This document shows, piece by piece, positions 61,882-64,000 of a DNA stretch of 64,000 nt. This DNA is from Hydractinia symbiolongicarpus (taxonomy: Eukaryota; Cnidaria; Hydrozoa; Anthoathecata; Hydractiniidae). The notes under the pieces are model-generated. The model saw only the letters and a program-made list of their open reading frames with translations, made no database searches and was not told the DNA's origin. The first letter of the stretch is position 1; each line of letters opens with the position of its first letter. Position numbers and translations under genes: made by a program. The stretch is taken from the NCBI RefSeq assembly GCF_029227915.1, contig NC_079887.1, forward strand, positions 19,215,650 through 19,279,649. The letters are read 5' to 3'.

Positions 61882-63519
61882 AGACCAATATTAACCTGCG
61901 CAAGCACGTGGAACTACGTGATTTACGTGTAAGGCTTTTATTAGGCATAAGAAGGCCATATTACAGCGTTTAGAGGACCGTGCGCGTAGTTAAGGGTGTT
62001 TTAAAGCTGTGACGCAACGGAAAACAACTTGGGACGTCGTAGTCCATAGAGACTGGAATGATTAGACCAATGGTAACCTGCGCAGGCACGTGGAACCACT
62101 TGACTTACGTGAAAGGATTTTATTAGGCGTCAAAAGGCCATATTACGGCCTTTAGAAGTCTCTTAGCGTGGTTGACGGTGTTATAAAGCCATGGGGCAAT
62201 GGAAAGACACTTCGGACGTCGTAGTCCATTAAGAGTGGAAGGATTAGAGCAATGGTAACCTGTGCAGGCACATGAAGCAAAGTGATTTACGTGTAAGGCC
62301 TTTGTTAGAAGGCAAAAGGCCATATTACGGTCGTTCGAGGCTTGTTAGCGTAGTTGACGGTGTTATTACGCCATGGCGCAATGGAAAACGACTTGGAATG
62401 TCTTAGGCCATTGACAACAGAAGGATTAGACCAATGGTAACCTGCGCAGTCACGTGGAACCACGTGATTTACTTGTAAGGCCTTAATTAGGCGTCAAAAT
62501 GCCGCATTACCGTCTTTAGAGGACCGTGCGCGTACTTAACGGTGTTTTAAAGCCATGGCGCAACAGAAAATCACTTGGCACGTCGAAGTCCATTGAGAGT
62601 GAAAAGATTAGACCAATGGTAACCTGCGCAGGCACGTGGAATCACGTCATTTACGTGCAAGGCTTTTATTAAGCATAAAAAGGCCATATTACAGTAGTTA
62701 GAGGCCTGTAAACGTAGTTCACGGTGTTAAAAGGGTGTGCCGCAATGGAAAGCCACTTCGGACGTCGTAGTCCATTGAGAGTGGAAGGATTAGACCAATG
62801 GTAACCTACGCAGGCGCGTGGAGCCACTTGATTTACGTGTAAAGCCTTTATTAGGCATCAAAATGCCATATTACAGCGTTTAGAGGACCGTGCGCGTAGT
62901 TAACGGTGTTTTAAAGCCATGGCGCAACAGAAAATCACTTGGGACGTCGAAGTCCATTGAGAGTGAAAAGATTAGACCAATATTAACCTGCGCAAGCACG
63001 TGGAACTACGTGATTTACGTGTAAGGCTTTTATTGGGCATCAGAAGGCCATATTACAGCGTTTGGAGGTCCGTGCACGTAGTTGACAGTGTTTTCAAGCC
63101 GTGACGCAACGGAAAACCACTTGGGACGTCGTAGTTCATTGAGAGTGGAAGCATTAGACCAATGGTAACCTGCGCAGGCACGTGGAACCACGTCATTTAC
63201 GTGCAAGGCTTTTATTAAGCATCAAAAGGCCATATTACAGTAGTTAGAGGCCTGTACACGTGGTTGACGGTGTTAAAAGGGTATACCACAATGGAAAGCC
63301 ACTTCGGACGTCGTAGTCCATTGAGAGTGGAAGGATTAGACCAATGGTAACATACGCAGGCGCGTGAAGCCACTTGATTTACGTGTAAGGCCTTTATTAG
63401 GCATCAAAATGCCATATTACAGCGTTTAGAGGACCGTGCGCGTAGTTAACGGTGTTTTAAAGCCGTGACTCAACGGAAAACCACTTGGGACGTCGTAGTC
63501 CATTGAGTCTGGAAAGATT
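61882..63519 (+). repeat. 9-monomer unit (F2)
   Basis: Second F start, with private changes 'ggcataagaagg' and 'gttaagggtg' in its first monomer. It continues into the order seen at 57511-58400 (gaatcacgtc; gcgcgtgg; atattaacc with 'ttattgggcatc'; cacgtcattt). It ends at the truncated monomer. Confidence 0.8.
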
Positions 63520-63638
63520 AGACCAATGGTAACCTGCGCAGGCACGTGGAACCACTTGATGTAGTTGACGGTGTTATTACGCCATGGCGCAATGGAAAAC
63601 GACTTGGAATGTCTTAGGCCATTGACAACAGAAGGATT
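63520..63638 (+). repeat. Truncated 119-bp monomer
   Basis: Anchors at 63520 and 63639 are 119 bp apart. 'ggaaccacttgat' is joined directly to 'gtagttgacggtgttattacg' near 63560, removing 63 bp that include the variable centre and the long-palindrome region. The outer conserved boxes are kept. It is the shortest unit in the window and occurs once. Confidence 0.93.
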
Positions 63639-64000
63639 AGACCAATGGTAACCTGCGCAGTCACGTGGAACCACGTGATTTACGTGTAAGGTTTTTATTA
63701 GGCATCAGAAGGCCATTTTACACCGTTTAGAGGACCGTGCGCGTACTTAACGGTGTTTTAAAGCCGTGACGCAACGGAAAACCACTTGGGACGTCGTAGT
63801 CCATTAAGAGTGGAAGCATTAGACCAATGGTAACCTGCGCAGGCACGTGGAATCACGTCATTTAAGTGCAAGGCTTTTATAAAGCATAAAAAGGCCATAT
63901 TACAGTAGTTAGAGGCCTGTAAACGTAGTTGACGGTGTTAAAAGGGTATGCCGCAATGGAAAGCCACTTCGGACGTCGTAGTCCATTGAGAGTGGAAGGA
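63639..64000 (+). repeat. Two monomers at the right edge, last one incomplete
   Basis: A 'tgcgcagtcacg...aaggtttttattagg' monomer (63639-63820) and a 'gaatcacgtcatttaagtg' monomer that reaches phase 180 when the window ends. The array evidently continues to the right of the window. Confidence 0.9.

Larger units (their letters stand above)
1..64000 (+). repeat. ~182-bp tandem satellite array, higher-order organised
   Basis: The motif ggattAGACCaatggtaacc, or a close variant, recurs every 182 bp across the whole window: 1, 183, 365, 547, 729, 911, 1093, 1275 and so on to 63821. Subtracting the few large indels (three +74, four -10, one -63) leaves about 351 units with almost no net drift, so length is very tightly held. 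Every unit lies on the same strand, and no inversion, transposon or unique insert was seen. The monomer is roughly balanced in base composition and rich in CpG and ACGT. Established knowledge: arrays of 150-190 bp monomers with HOR structure are typical of eukaryotic centromeric or subtelomeric satellites, and the unit is close to a nucleosome repeat length. Which of these locations applies here is inference. I do not recognise the family. A gene-coding explanation is rejected because 182 is not a multiple of three and every frame is stopped within a few hundred bases. Confidence 0.98.

Noticed and set aside
1-64000. CENP-B box (TTCGnnnnAnnCGGG).
   Set aside because: The TTCG words present ('cttcggacgtcg', 'gttcgaggcttg') do not have the required downstream A and CGGG on either strand.
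1-64000. CRISPR array.
   Set aside because: Repeats are contiguous 182-bp units with homologous middles. There are no short repeats separated by unrelated spacers of uniform size.
1-64000. Telomeric repeats, rDNA spacer or retrotransposon LTR origin of the repeat.
   Set aside because: No TTAGGG/TTTAGGG-type runs, no rRNA-like sequence, no LTR ends or polypurine tract were seen.
1-64000. Assignment to a named 182-bp plant satellite (for example cucurbit or citrus families of similar length).
   Set aside because: Length alone is not evidence and I cannot recall matching sequence. A BLAST search of the consensus against satellite databases would decide it.

Overview
The window is one uninterrupted head-to-tail array of a ~182-bp satellite monomer. 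It holds about 351 copies, all in the same orientation. I find no unique sequence, transposon, RNA gene or believable protein-coding gene between 1 and 64000. I number the monomer from the 'agacc' of the motif ggattAGACCaatgg, so phase 1 falls at 1, 183, 365, 547 and so on. The window ends at phase 180 of a monomer. This architecture points to a eukaryotic centromeric, pericentromeric or subtelomeric satellite block. The sequence does not let me name the species. CpG is not depleted (about 10-14 per monomer by eye), which is unusual for a heavily methylated plant or vertebrate satellite.

The monomers fall into roughly a dozen types that differ mostly in phases ~33-48 and ~50-145. Phases 1-30 and ~150-182 are much more constant. 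The types are ordered into higher-order repeats (HORs) whose unit size changes along the array. Left (1-10371): an A family of 21-, 19-, 9- and 8-monomer copies. 10372-13462: a mosaic. 13463-16738: two 9-mers (B). 16739-20376: a mosaic. 20377-23466: 7-mers of 1272 bp (C). 25468-40216: a D family marked by a 256-bp chimeric monomer and a 172-bp deleted monomer. 40217-46951: mosaics with one monomer type amplified in single file and one 3-mer pair. 46952-52412: three E copies (9-, 12- and 9-mer). 52413-64000: A-type monomers return, with a near-identical 1457-bp tandem duplication and a 119-bp truncated monomer near the end.

There are no cooperating genes to describe. What the DNA does carry is a regular grid of candidate protein-binding and dyad elements, repeated every ~182 bp. 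They are a perfect NF-Y-type CCAAT box, a run of three ACGT cores spaced 10 and 9 bp apart (two being CACGTG), a 10-bp palindrome CCTGCGCAGG, GCCATGGC, GACGTC, and in one monomer type a 21-bp palindrome. No CENP-B box was found. Short open frames (up to 108 codons, mostly minus strand) recur only because the satellite recurs. All block boundaries and identity statements come from reading and anchor arithmetic, not from alignment software.
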